Assembly: GCA_023438885.1 (NCBI GenBank)
Contig: JAEXPS010000118.1
Span: 1 to 8,921, forward strand
Origin: Actinomycetes bacterium
Lineage (GTDB): Bacteria; Actinomycetota; Actinomycetes; Actinomycetales; Cellulomonadaceae
DNA length: 8,921 bases
Reading direction: 5' to 3'
Part shown: piece after piece, positions 1-5,891 of the stretch
How the letters are laid out: every line of letters begins with the position of its first letter
How positions within the stretch are numbered: position 1 is the first letter of the stretch
Notes under the pieces: generated by a model
Told to the model about the DNA's origin: nothing
Database searches by the model: none
What the model saw: the letters and a program-made list of their open reading frames with translations, nothing else
Made by a program: the position numbers and the translations under genes

Positions 1-53
1 CCGTTGGGGAGGGGGGCCGTTCCCTGTCTCGACGGGCCGATGGCCCGGAGCGA

Positions 54-350
54 CTACTTGACGACGACCGCCAGGACGTCGCGCGCCGAGAGGATGAGGT
101 ACTCCTCGCCGGCGTACTTCACCTCGGTGCCGCCGTACTTGGAGTAGATCACCGTGTCGCCCACGGCGACGTCGACCGGGACGCGGTTGCCCTTGTCGTC
201 GATCCGGCCGGGACCGACGGCGAGCACCTCGCCCTCCTGCGGCTTCTCCTTGGCGCTGTCCGGGATCACGATGCCGGACGCGGTGGTCGTCTCGGCATCG
301 AGGGCCTTGACGACGATCCGGTCCTCGAGCGGCTTGATGGAGACCGACAC
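54..350 (-). CDS. groES: Co-chaperonin GroES (Hsp10), 98 aa
   Basis: GroES is the heptameric lid that caps the GroEL chamber in the cytosol and drives ATP-dependent folding. The sequence begins MSVSIKPLEDRIVVKAL, the family's N-terminal strand. The flexible GroEL-binding mobile loop follows at residues 21-40 (TTTASGIVIPDSAKEKPQEG), with the hydrophobic I-V-I contact at 27-29. The roof segment and the final strand (LILSARDVLAVVVK) complete a full-length 98-residue protein. I chose the GTG at 348-350 because a strong Shine-Dalgarno lies 6 nt upstream and because the family starts here. An in-frame ATG far upstream (476) would add 42 residues translated from the CIRCE/5'UTR region. The gene is divergent from the methyltransferase at 605. 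Only 53 nt are visible after the stop, and no groEL is seen within them. Identification is certain; the exact start is nearly so. Confidence 0.97.
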   Translation of the reverse strand: MSVSIKPLEDRIVVKALDAETTTASGIVIPDSAKEKPQEGEVLAVGPGRIDDKGNRVPVDVAVGDTVIYSKYGGTEVKYAGEEYLILSARDVLAVVVK

Positions 351-356
351 AGCGGA

Positions 357-363
357 CCTCCCC
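357..363 (-). promoter_or_regulatory. Shine-Dalgarno of groES
   Basis: Read on the minus strand the sequence is GGGGAGG, followed by six bases and then the GTG start at 350. This strong site fixes the GTG as the groES start. Confidence 0.8.
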
Positions 364-441
364 TTCGCGTGTGAGTAGTTCGACAGTCTGGGCCGCACCA
401 TCGGGCCGCCGTCGTCGCGGGTGCCGGGGCCTGAGGCACGG

Positions 442-468
442 TTGGCACACTCCGTAGTGGAGTGCCAG
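442..468 (-). promoter_or_regulatory. CIRCE operator 2, degenerate
   Basis: In groES orientation this reads CTGGCACTC, nine bases, GTGTGCCAA, matching the CIRCE consensus at 14 of 18 arm positions with the correct 9-nt spacer. It begins at about the predicted transcription start. A repressor bound here could block clearance from the promoter, and as RNA the arms could pair in the 5' leader. Tandem CIRCE elements are known upstream of actinobacterial groES genes; binding to this weaker copy is inferred. Confidence 0.75.
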
Positions 469-474
469 AACCTC

Positions 475-503
475 ACTCTAGGAAGCGGTTAGCACTCGGT
501 CAA
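475..503 (-). promoter_or_regulatory. Sigma70-type promoter of groES
   Basis: On the minus strand there is TTGACC at 503-498, exactly 17 bases, then TAGAGT at 480-475. Both hexamers are close to the housekeeping consensus and the spacing is optimal. Transcription would start near 468, giving a leader of about 118 nt before groES. The -35 lies inside the CIRCE at 489-515, so repressor binding there would block RNA polymerase. Confidence 0.85.
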
Positions 504-515
504 GGCGAGTGCCAA
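489..515 (-). promoter_or_regulatory. CIRCE operator 1 (HrcA binding site)
   Basis: In groES orientation this reads TTGGCACTC, nine bases, GAGTGCTAA. It matches the CIRCE consensus (TTAGCACTC-N9-GAGTGCTAA) at 17 of 18 arm positions. The nine-base spacer carries part of the -35 hexamer TTGACC. HrcA binding here is the standard route for heat-shock control of groES operons in actinobacteria; that HrcA is the binder is inferred from the motif. Confidence 0.92.
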
Positions 516-591
516 CCGTTCGCCGGGAAGGCGCTTCGGGGCCGCGGCCGGAGCATCGAGGGCTCACGCCACCGCGCGATCACGAGCGTGC

Positions 592-596
592 GAGGA
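592..596 (+). promoter_or_regulatory. Shine-Dalgarno deciding the methyltransferase start
   Basis: GAGGA lies 8 nt before the ATG at 605, favouring this start over the in-frame ATG at 509. Confidence 0.6.
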
Positions 597-604
597 TCAC
601 CCGC

Positions 605-1795
605 ATGGACGCGGCCTCGATCTCCCGGCTGCTCGAGCCGGACGGGTGGGCCCTGCTCTCGGCCCTCCCCCCGTACGACGAGGCCCGGGCCATGGCCCTC
701 TCGAAGCGGCTGCACGCCGAGGGCCTCGACCCTGCGCTGGTCGCCGCGGCGCTGACGCAGTCGCGGCTGCGCGCCAAGGCGCACGCGAAGTTCGGCGACT
801 TCGCCGACGGGATGCTGTTCACGGTGGCCGGCCTCGAGCAGGCCACCCGCCTGGAGGTCGCTGCGTTCCACGCCCGGCGGTACCTCGCCGCCGGCGCCAC
901 GACGGTGGCGGACCTCACCTGCGGCATCGGCGCCGACGCGATGGCGATGGCGGGCGTGGGGCTCACGGTGATCGCGGCCGAGCTCGACGAGGTCACGGCG
1001 GCGATCGCCACGGTCAACCTGCGGCACTTCCCCGAGGCGACGGTGCGGCACGCCGACGGCCTGGCGCTCGACCTCACCGGCGTCGACGCCGTGTTCGCCG
1101 ACCCGGCGAGGCGCACCTCGTCGGGCGCCCGCGTCGGCGACCCGGCCGCGTACACCCCGCCGCTGGACCGCGTGCTCGAGGTACGTGCGCGCGTGCCGGC
1201 CCTCGGGCTGAAGGTGGGCCCCGCCCTGCCGCACCGCGCGGTCCCCCCGGACGCGCATGCGCAGTGGGTGTCCGTCGACGGAGAGGTCGTCGAGGCGGGG
1301 CTGTGGTTCGGCGCGCTGGCGCCCGAGGGCCCCGGCCGGTCGGCGCTGGTGCTGAGGGCGGGCCGCCCGTTCGTCGTGCTCGACGATCCCGACGCGCCGC
1401 AGGCGGACACGGGGCCGGTGGGGGCGTACCTGTACGAGCCCGACGGCGCGGTGATCCGGGCCGGGCTGGTCCAGCAGGTGGCCCACGAGGTGCGCGGGCG
1501 GCTGATCGACCCCACCATCGCCTACGTGACCGCCGACCGCCTCGCGCCCACCCCGGTCGCCGCGACGTACCGGGTGCTCGACGAGATGCCGTTCGCCGTC
1601 AAGCGGCTGCGCACGTACCTGCGGGAGCGCGGCGTCGGCCGCCTGACGGTCAAGAAGCGTGGCACCGCGGTCACTCCGGAGGCGCTCCGGGGGCAGCTGG
1701 ACCTGCGCGGCGACGCGGAGGCCACCGTGGTGCTCACGCGCGTCGCCGGCGCCCAGCGCGTGCTCGTCGTCGAGCCCGTCGCCGGCGGCGACTGA
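605..1795 (+). CDS. Class I SAM-dependent methyltransferase with C-terminal THUMP-like domain, 396 aa
   Basis: The middle of the protein is a Rossmann-type methyltransferase. The SAM-binding glycine loop is DLTCGIGADAMAMA (residues 103 on), an acidic residue follows at the end of the next strand (AAELDEV), and the catalytic-loop motif is DPARR (166-170), in the position of the N/D-PPY motif. LKVGPALPH (202-210) and a later TVKKRGTAV (348-356) are typical of the actinobacterial family annotated as THUMP-like-domain methyltransferase, related to the PG_1098 group. The target is not established; a nucleic-acid or RNA substrate is suggested only by the THUMP-like name. The ATG at 605 has GAGGA at 592-596, 8 nt upstream; an in-frame ATG at 509 would read through CIRCE-proximal DNA and lacks a comparable site. 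The stop overlaps the next gene's ATG by 1 nt, so the two are translated together. The gene is divergent from groES. Confidence 0.85.
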   Translation: MDAASISRLLEPDGWALLSALPPYDEARAMALSKRLHAEGLDPALVAAALTQSRLRAKAHAKFGDFADGMLFTVAGLEQATRLEVAAFHARRYLAAGATTVADLTCGIGADAMAMAGVGLTVIAAELDEVTAAIATVNLRHFPEATVRHADGLALDLTGVDAVFADPARRTSSGARVGDPAAYTPPLDRVLEVRARVPALGLKVGPALPHRAVPPDAHAQWVSVDGEVVEAGLWFGALAPEGPGRSALVLRAGRPFVVLDDPDAPQADTGPVGAYLYEPDGAVIRAGLVQQVAHEVRGRLIDPTIAYVTADRLAPTPVAATYRVLDEMPFAVKRLRTYLRERGVGRLTVKKRGTAVTPEALRGQLDLRGDAEATVVLTRVAGAQRVLVVEPVAGGD

Positions 1796-2952
1796 TGGCC
1801 GCGCCGGTCCCGCTGCCGTTCGGCGCCTCCGAACGCTCGACGGTGGGGCTGGAGTGGGAGGTTGCGCTCGTCGACGCCGACTCCGGCGACCTGCGCCAGG
1901 CAGCCACCGCCATCCTCGACGCGGTGCACGAAGAGGGAGCCCCGGAAGACCCGCTCGGGCCGCACGTCACCGGAGAGCTGCTCCTTAACACGGTCGAGAT
2001 GTCCAGCGGCAAGCGGACGACGATCGCCGAGGCCTGCACGGACCTCGCCGGCCTGCTCGACCGCGTGCGCGAGGTCGCGGAGCCGCTGCGGATCGAGCTG
2101 ATGGGCGGGGGCACCCACCCGTTCGCCAACTGGGCCACGCAGCGCGTCACGGACAAGCAGCGCTACGCCACGCTGATCGACCGCACGCAGTGGTGGGGCC
2201 GGCAGATGCTGATCTACGGCGTCCACGTGCACGTCGGGATCGAGTCGCGCGCGAAGGTGCTGCCGCTGCTGCGGGCGATGCTGACGGTGTTCGGGGTGAT
2301 CCAGTCGCTGTCGGCCTCGTCGCCCTTCTGGGGCGGGCGCGACACGGGCTACGCCTCCAACCGCGCGCTGCTGTTCCAGCAGCTGCCCACCGCCGGGCTG
2401 CCGCCCCAGCTGGAGCGCTGGGAGCAGTACGAGCAGTACGTCGGCGACATGCTGCACGTCGGCGTGATCGACGAGGTGACCGAGCTGCGGTGGGACGTGC
2501 GCCCGTCGCCACGGTTCGGCACCCTCGAGATGCGGATCGCCGACGGCGCCACCAACATCGCCGAGGTCGCCTCGATCTCGGCACTGACCCACTGCTTCGT
2601 CGAGCACTTCTCGAGCCTGATCGACGCCGGCGAGCCGCTGCCGACGCTCCAGCCCTGGTACGTCCAGGAGAACAAGTGGCGTTCGGCGCGGTACGGCATG
2701 GACGCGATCCTCATCACGGGCGCGGCAGGCGACGAGGAGCTGGTCACCGAGTCCATCGAGCGGTGGCTGGAGGTGCTCGCGCCGGCGGCGGCACGTCTGG
2801 GCTGCACCGCCGAGCTGGAGCAGGTGCGCACCATCGTGCGCAAGGGCGCCTCGTACCAGCGGCAGCGGGCCGTGGCCCGCCGCGCCTCGGGCGACCTGGA
2901 CGCCGTGGTGCGCTCGCTGCTCGCCGAGTTCCGCGAAGGCCGCCCGCTGTAG
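1795..2952 (+). CDS. Carboxylate-amine ligase / glutamate-cysteine ligase type 2 family (YbdK-like), 385 aa
   Basis: This is a GCS2-family enzyme, an ATP-dependent ligase expected to join a carboxylate, often the gamma-carboxyl of glutamate, to an amine. Visible family motifs in order: VGLEWEVALVD (17-27), with the metal/substrate glutamates; GGGTHPF (104-110); GVHVHVG (142-148); NRALLFQQLPTAGLPP (from 189); and the R-F-G-T-L-E-M-R strand near 242-249. The length is normal for YbdK-like proteins such as mycobacterial Rv0433. Actinobacteria generally use mycothiol rather than glutathione, so true glutathione synthesis is unlikely, and the weak activity reported for E. coli YbdK leaves the real substrate open. 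The ATG shares its A with the preceding TGA stop (TGATG), which implies translational coupling to the methyltransferase and no need for its own Shine-Dalgarno. Family assignment is firm; function is not. Confidence 0.9.
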   Translation: MAAPVPLPFGASERSTVGLEWEVALVDADSGDLRQAATAILDAVHEEGAPEDPLGPHVTGELLLNTVEMSSGKRTTIAEACTDLAGLLDRVREVAEPLRIELMGGGTHPFANWATQRVTDKQRYATLIDRTQWWGRQMLIYGVHVHVGIESRAKVLPLLRAMLTVFGVIQSLSASSPFWGGRDTGYASNRALLFQQLPTAGLPPQLERWEQYEQYVGDMLHVGVIDEVTELRWDVRPSPRFGTLEMRIADGATNIAEVASISALTHCFVEHFSSLIDAGEPLPTLQPWYVQENKWRSARYGMDAILITGAAGDEELVTESIERWLEVLAPAAARLGCTAELEQVRTIVRKGASYQRQRAVARRASGDLDAVVRSLLAEFREGRPL

Positions 2953-3084
2953 CGGCAGCCACGGCAAGATCGGCAGCGTCCTCTCCCGTCGTGCGCCCTG
3001 GAGGTCTTCCGTGGCTCGTCCCGTGCGTGCGGCTACCTGCACACGTTCGTCGACGGTTCCCGGGTGGAGTGGTACGACAGCTGA
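2953..3084 (+). pseudogene. Coding-like scrap after the ligase gene (possible gene remnant)
   Basis: Between the two convergent genes, the same frame as the ligase stays open for 43 codons after its TAG stop, until a TGA at 3082-3084. The last stretch, GYLHTFVDGSRVEWYDS (3031-3081), reads like the C-terminus of a real protein and uses the G/C-ending codons of its neighbours. There is no usable start codon upstream within the open stretch, so it cannot be an independent intact gene. It may be the 3' end of a gene whose front was deleted, a readthrough tail, or chance in GC-rich DNA. I do not recognise the family. No hairpin terminator is evident between the convergent genes. Confidence 0.2.
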
Positions 3085-3090
3085 GCCCCG

Positions 3091-3576
3091 TCATCCCAGC
3101 AGCGCGTCCACCTGCGACAGCGCGAGCGCCATCCCCTCCTGCATGCCCATCGCGAGGACCTGCTCCATCGCCTCGAGGCTGGGGAAGGTGGTGGTGATGG
3201 TCATCCGCGAGCCCGTCTCGGCCGCCTCGATCCGGGCCGCGACGCGCGCGGACGGCGGCATGCCCTCCGGGCCCTCGCCCGGCACGTCGCCGAAGCCGTC
3301 GTCGAACTCGACGAGCGTCGGCTCCTGCAACCGCACGAAGCGGAACCAGCCGTTGTTCTTCTCCCCCGCCGGGCTCGTCATGTAGTACAGCGCGGCCCCG
3401 CCGGGGACGAACTCGTGCTCCGTGAACGTCGCCGGGTACCCGGGCGGGCCCCACCACCGCTCCAGCTGGCGCGGGTCGGACCACAGCTGCCACGCCCGCT
3501 CCGGCGGGGCGAACAGCAGGGACGTGATGGACAGCGTGAGCGCCCGGGTGTCCCGGGCGACGTCGACGACGGCCAT
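3091..3576 (-). CDS. AHSA1/SRPBCC-domain protein, 161 aa
   Basis: This is a single-domain protein of the START-like helix-grip fold (AHSA1 / activator of Hsp90 ATPase homologue 1-like). The N-terminal strand (ALTLSITSLLFAPPERAWQLW) leads into SDPRQLERWWGPPGY (33-47), the characteristic W-W-G-P patch. A central sheet carries YYMTSPAGEKNNGWFRF, and the last helix, LEAMEQVLAMGMQEGMALAL, ends in the usual L-D/V-x-L-L tail. Such proteins form a hydrophobic pocket, but the ligand of this subfamily is generally unknown. The ATG at 3574-3576 follows an ideal AAGGAGG (3588-3582 on the minus strand), whose first A lies within the TGA stop of the ArsR gene 11 nt away, so the two are one transcript. ArsR plus AHSA1 is a common actinobacterial pair. 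Control by the upstream operator is inferred. Confidence 0.88.
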   Translation of the reverse strand: MAVVDVARDTRALTLSITSLLFAPPERAWQLWSDPRQLERWWGPPGYPATFTEHEFVPGGAALYYMTSPAGEKNNGWFRFVRLQEPTLVEFDDGFGDVPGEGPEGMPPSARVAARIEAAETGSRMTITTTFPSLEAMEQVLAMGMQEGMALALSQVDALLG

Positions 3577-3581
3577 GGTGG

Positions 3582-3588
3582 CCTCCTT
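3582..3588 (-). promoter_or_regulatory. Consensus Shine-Dalgarno of the AHSA1 gene, overlapping the ArsR stop
   Basis: On the minus strand AAGGAGG precedes the ATG at 3576 by 5 bases, and its first base is the last base of the ArsR TGA. It is the strongest Shine-Dalgarno in the window, while the ArsR gene itself appears to have none, so the second gene may be translated more heavily than the first. Confidence 0.75.
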
Positions 3589-3920
3589 CAGTCCTCGGCG
3601 AGGAGGGCGTCGATCCGCTCCAGGCGGCCGCGCCAGATCTCCTCGAACTGCTCCAGCAGCCGGGCCGCTGCCCGGACGGTGTCGACGGAACCGCGCACCA
3701 GCTGCTCGCGGCCGCGCCGTTCCTTGGTGACGAGCGATGCCTTCTCCAGCACCGCGACGTGTTTCTGGACCGCCGCGAAGCTCATCGAGTACCGCGCGGC
3801 GAGCGCCGAGACGGAGGCCTGCGCACCCAGCACCCGGGTGAGGATGTCGCGCCGCGTCGCGTCCGCGAGCGCCGCGAAGATGCGGTCGACCTCGTCCTGG
3901 CCCAGCTCATCTACAACCAT
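3588..3920 (-). CDS. ArsR/SmtB-family winged-helix repressor, 110 aa
   Basis: This is a small dimeric DNA-binding regulator. IFAALADATRRDIL (14-27) is the hallmark first helix of the family. The helix-turn-helix spans about 35-64, with the recognition helix in MSFAAVQKHVAVLEKASLV, and ERRGREQ (68-73) starts the wing. The ELCVCDL-type metal-binding cysteines of arsenic/zinc sensors are absent; the protein has no cysteine at all, so classical thiolate metal sensing is unlikely. The C-terminal helix (FEEIWRGRLERIDALL) is typical of the subfamily paired with AHSA1/SRPBCC genes. The ATG at 3918-3920 lies inside a perfect palindrome and 8 nt from a -10 box, so the mRNA is probably leaderless. The partner gene follows after 11 nt. 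Family is certain; the inducing signal is unknown. Confidence 0.92.
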   Translation of the reverse strand: MVVDELGQDEVDRIFAALADATRRDILTRVLGAQASVSALAARYSMSFAAVQKHVAVLEKASLVTKERRGREQLVRGSVDTVRAAARLLEQFEEIWRGRLERIDALLAED

Positions 3921-3929
3921 GTGGTTGTA
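3912..3929 (-). promoter_or_regulatory. Palindromic operator over the ArsR start codon
   Basis: The plus strand reads TACAACCA, TG, TGGTTGTA: two perfect 8-bp arms around a 2-bp centre. On the minus strand the ATG start is in the centre and right arm (the M-V-V codons), and the left arm abuts the -10 box. ArsR proteins of this type commonly bind A/T-rich-centred AACCAxxTGGTT palindromes. Autoregulation by the adjacent repressor is the natural inference. Confidence 0.8.
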
Positions 3930-3957
3930 CGTTAGGCGAGCACCGCCGGTTCCGCAA
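3929..3957 (-). promoter_or_regulatory. Promoter of the ArsR-AHSA1 unit (leaderless)
   Basis: On the minus strand TTGCGG (3957-3952) is followed by exactly 17 bases and TAACGT (3934-3929). Eight bases later comes the ATG, so transcription would begin at or within a base or two of the start codon. No Shine-Dalgarno fits in that space. The box sits in the 45-nt gap after tsaD, separating this pair from the upstream operon. Confidence 0.65.
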
Positions 3958-3965
3958 GGGGTGGG

Positions 3966-5006
3966 TCAGACCAGGACGGTCGTCAGCGGCATCGACGAGT
4001 CGACGGGGATGTCGAGGCTGGACGGCGGCAGGCCGCGCCGCACCACGGCGGCCCCCAGGGCGGCGATCATCGCGCCGTTGTCCGTGCAGTAACGGATCGG
4101 CGGTATCCGCAGCGTGATCCCGGCCGCGGCACAGCGCTGCGCCGCCATCTCGCGCAGCTGCGAGTTCGCGGAGAAGCCGCCGCCCACCACCAGGGTGTCG
4201 ACGCCGTGGGCGTGGCACGCGGCGATCGTCTTGGCGGTCAGCACGTCGGCGACCGCCGCCGCGAAGGATGCGGAGACGTCCTCCAGCGGGAGGTCGAGCC
4301 CGGCGTCCTGGCGGGCCTCGACCCACCGGGCAACGGCCGTCTTGAGCCCCGAGAACGAGAAGTCCGTCGCGTGCGCCGCCTGGTCCTTCGGCGCCGTCAG
4401 GCCGCGGGGGAACCGGATCGCCTCCGGGTTGCCCGCGCGCGCCAGGCGGTCGATGTGCGGACCGCCCGGGTACGGCAGGCCCAGCAGCCGCCCCACCTTG
4501 TCGAACGCCTCCCCCGCCGCGTCGTCGAGCGTGGAGCCGAGCTCGGTGACGTTCACCGTGTCGTCGATCAGCAGCAGCGACGAGTGGCCGCCGGACACCA
4601 CCAGCGCCATCACGCGCTCCGGGAAGGGGCCGTCCACCAGCTCGTCGACCACCGCGTGCCCGATCACGTGGTTGATCCCGTAGAGCGGCCGGTCCAGGGC
4701 GACCGCCAGCGCCTTCGCCGCGGCCGCCCCCACGGTCAGCGGCCCGACGAGCCCCGGCCCCGCGGTCACCGCGATCGCGTCGACGTCGCGCAGGCTCACG
4801 CCCGCGGTGTCGAGCGCGCGCTCCAGCGTGGGCACCATCGCCTCCAGATGGGCCCGCGAGGCGATCTCGGGGATGATCCCGCCGAACCGCGCGTGCTCGT
4901 CGACCGACGAGGCCACGGAGTCGACGAGCAGCTCGTAGCCACGCACCAGGCCCACGCCCGTCTCGTCGCACGAGGTCTCGATGCCCAGCACCAACGGCTC
5001 ACCCAC
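3966..5006 (-). CDS. tsaD: tRNA N6-adenosine threonylcarbamoyltransferase TsaD, 346 aa
   Basis: TsaD (formerly Gcp/YgjD, Kae1 family) transfers the threonylcarbamoyl group from TC-AMP to A37 of ANN-decoding tRNAs, working with TsaB and TsaE. It is an ASKHA-fold protein. Visible motifs: LGIETSCDETG at the N-terminus; HARFGGIIPEIASRAH; the metal-binding NHVIGH histidines (H113, H117); the SGGHSS nucleotide loop (138-143); GEAFDKVGRLLG (165-176); VVGGGFSAN (273-281); and CTDNGAMIA, whose Asp309 is the third metal ligand. Length and motifs are complete. I take the GTG at 5004-5006 because the family starts a few residues before LGIE and because a TATCGT box lies 8 nt upstream; a TTG at 5015 would add three residues. 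The 60-nt gap from the rhodanese stop is wider than most junctions in this cluster. Confidence 0.97.
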   Translation of the reverse strand: MGEPLVLGIETSCDETGVGLVRGYELLVDSVASSVDEHARFGGIIPEIASRAHLEAMVPTLERALDTAGVSLRDVDAIAVTAGPGLVGPLTVGAAAAKALAVALDRPLYGINHVIGHAVVDELVDGPFPERVMALVVSGGHSSLLLIDDTVNVTELGSTLDDAAGEAFDKVGRLLGLPYPGGPHIDRLARAGNPEAIRFPRGLTAPKDQAAHATDFSFSGLKTAVARWVEARQDAGLDLPLEDVSASFAAAVADVLTAKTIAACHAHGVDTLVVGGGFSANSQLREMAAQRCAAAGITLRIPPIRYCTDNGAMIAALGAAVVRRGLPPSSLDIPVDSSMPLTTVLV

Positions 5007-5014
5007 GGGCCCCA

Positions 5015-5020
5015 ACGATA
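5015..5020 (-). promoter_or_regulatory. Possible -10 box of a leaderless internal promoter for tsaD
   Basis: TATCGT on the minus strand ends 8 nt before the GTG at 5006, the same spacing seen at the ArsR gene. No convincing -35 hexamer is present at 16-19 nt; the region there is almost pure G/C. The call rests on the -10 match and on the unusually wide gap in the cluster. Confidence 0.35.
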
Positions 5021-5066
5021 GGCGCCCGTCCCGCGCCCTGCGCCGAACGTGGCAGCGAGGCGTCGG

Positions 5067-5891
5067 CTACGGGGTCTCGCCGGTGGCCACCGGGCGGGCG
5101 GGGTCGGACGACCACGCCGACCAGGAGCCCGGGTACAGGGCCGCCTCGACACCGACCGCCGCGAGCGCGGCGATCTCGTGGGTGGCGGTCACTCCGGAGC
5201 CGCAGTACACCGCGACCGGGCCGGTCAGCCCGGCGAACCGCGACCGCAGGGCGTCGTCGGCCAGGAAGTGCCCGTCCGCGTCGAGGTTGCCCGCCGTCGG
5301 CACCGAGACCGCACCGGGGATGTGCCCGGCCCGCGGGTCCACCGGCTCGACGAGCCCCGCGTACCGCTCGGCGGCCCGCGCGTCCAGCAGCGCCCCGGGC
5401 CAGGTGGAGACCTCGTCGGCCGTGATCGTCGCCAGGGCGCCGGGTCGCACGACGAGGTCACCGGGCTCGGCCGTCACCTCGCCGGCCTCCAGGGACAGGC
5501 CCGACGAGGTCCACGCCGCCAGCCCGCCGTCGAGCAACCGCACCGAGGCGACTCCGGCCCAGCGCAGCAGCCACCACGCCCGCGCGGCCGACATGCCGCC
5601 GAGGTCGTCGTAGACCACCACGGCCGACACCTCGCGCACACCCCAGCGCCGAGCGGACGCCTCGAGATCTTCGGCCGTCGGGAGCGGATGGCGGCCCAGC
5701 TCGGGCGAGGGCGCCGCCGCGAGCTCGGTGTCGAGGTCGACGTAGACGGCCCCCGGCAGGTGGCCGGCGAGATACCGCTCGTGGCCGTCGGTGCGGCCGA
5801 GGGCCCAGCGCACGTCGAGCAGCACGGGCGGGTCGTCGTCCGCGAGCGCGGCCGCCAGGTCGCCTGCGGTCACCAGCACGTCAGCCCTCAT
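5067..5891 (-). CDS. Two-domain sulfurtransferase (rhodanese / 3-mercaptopyruvate sulfurtransferase-like), 274 aa
   Basis: The protein is a tandem rhodanese that moves sulfane sulfur through a cysteine persulfide. The N-terminal domain (about 5-135) has the fold signatures VLLDVRW, HLPGAVYVDLD and VVVYDDLGGMSAARAWWLL, but the loop position that would hold the catalytic cysteine is aspartate, so it is the usual inactive half. The C-terminal domain (about 150-270) has LLDARAAERYAG, AGHIPGAVSVP and the active loop CGSGVTA with Cys230. That loop resembles 3-mercaptopyruvate sulfurtransferase (CGSGVTA) more than thiosulfate rhodanese (CRKGVTA); the donor in vivo is not proven. The ATG at 5889-5891 overlaps the rimI TGA by 4 nt (ATGA), so it is translated with rimI. 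It is absent from this position in the mycobacterial version of the cluster. Confidence 0.93.
   Translation of the reverse strand: MRADVLVTAGDLAAALADDDPPVLLDVRWALGRTDGHERYLAGHLPGAVYVDLDTELAAAPSPELGRHPLPTAEDLEASARRWGVREVSAVVVYDDLGGMSAARAWWLLRWAGVASVRLLDGGLAAWTSSGLSLEAGEVTAEPGDLVVRPGALATITADEVSTWPGALLDARAAERYAGLVEPVDPRAGHIPGAVSVPTAGNLDADGHFLADDALRSRFAGLTGPVAVYCGSGVTATHEIAALAAVGVEAALYPGSWSAWSSDPARPVATGETP

Noticed and set aside
34..46. Hairpin GGGCC-GAT-GGCCC downstream of groES as a terminator
   Set aside because: The stem is only 5 bp with a 3-nt loop and no T-run; such stems are common in GC-rich DNA, and groES is normally co-transcribed with a following groEL.
540..549. GGCCGCGGCC palindrome in the groES-methyltransferase gap
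   Set aside because: A short all-G/C palindrome expected by chance at this base composition, with no partner or promoter context.
1253..1262. GCGCATGCGC palindrome
   Set aside because: It lies within well-supported methyltransferase coding sequence and is short enough to be chance.
646..1794. Long plus-strand open frame running upstream of and in frame with the ligase gene
   Set aside because: Its translation is arginine/glycine/alanine low-complexity, typical of an out-of-frame read of GC-rich coding DNA; the methyltransferase frame carries clear motifs over the same bases.
605..2952. Ergothioneine genes egtD-egtA (methyltransferase plus GCS2 ligase)
   Set aside because: The pairing is superficially similar, but the methyltransferase has a DPARR motif and THUMP-like tail rather than EgtD features, the ligase looks YbdK-like, and egtB/egtC are absent.
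1522..3042. 506-codon minus-strand open frame
   Set aside because: It lies antisense to the methyltransferase and ligase, shows no recognisable domain and has biased composition; a shadow of the real plus-strand genes.
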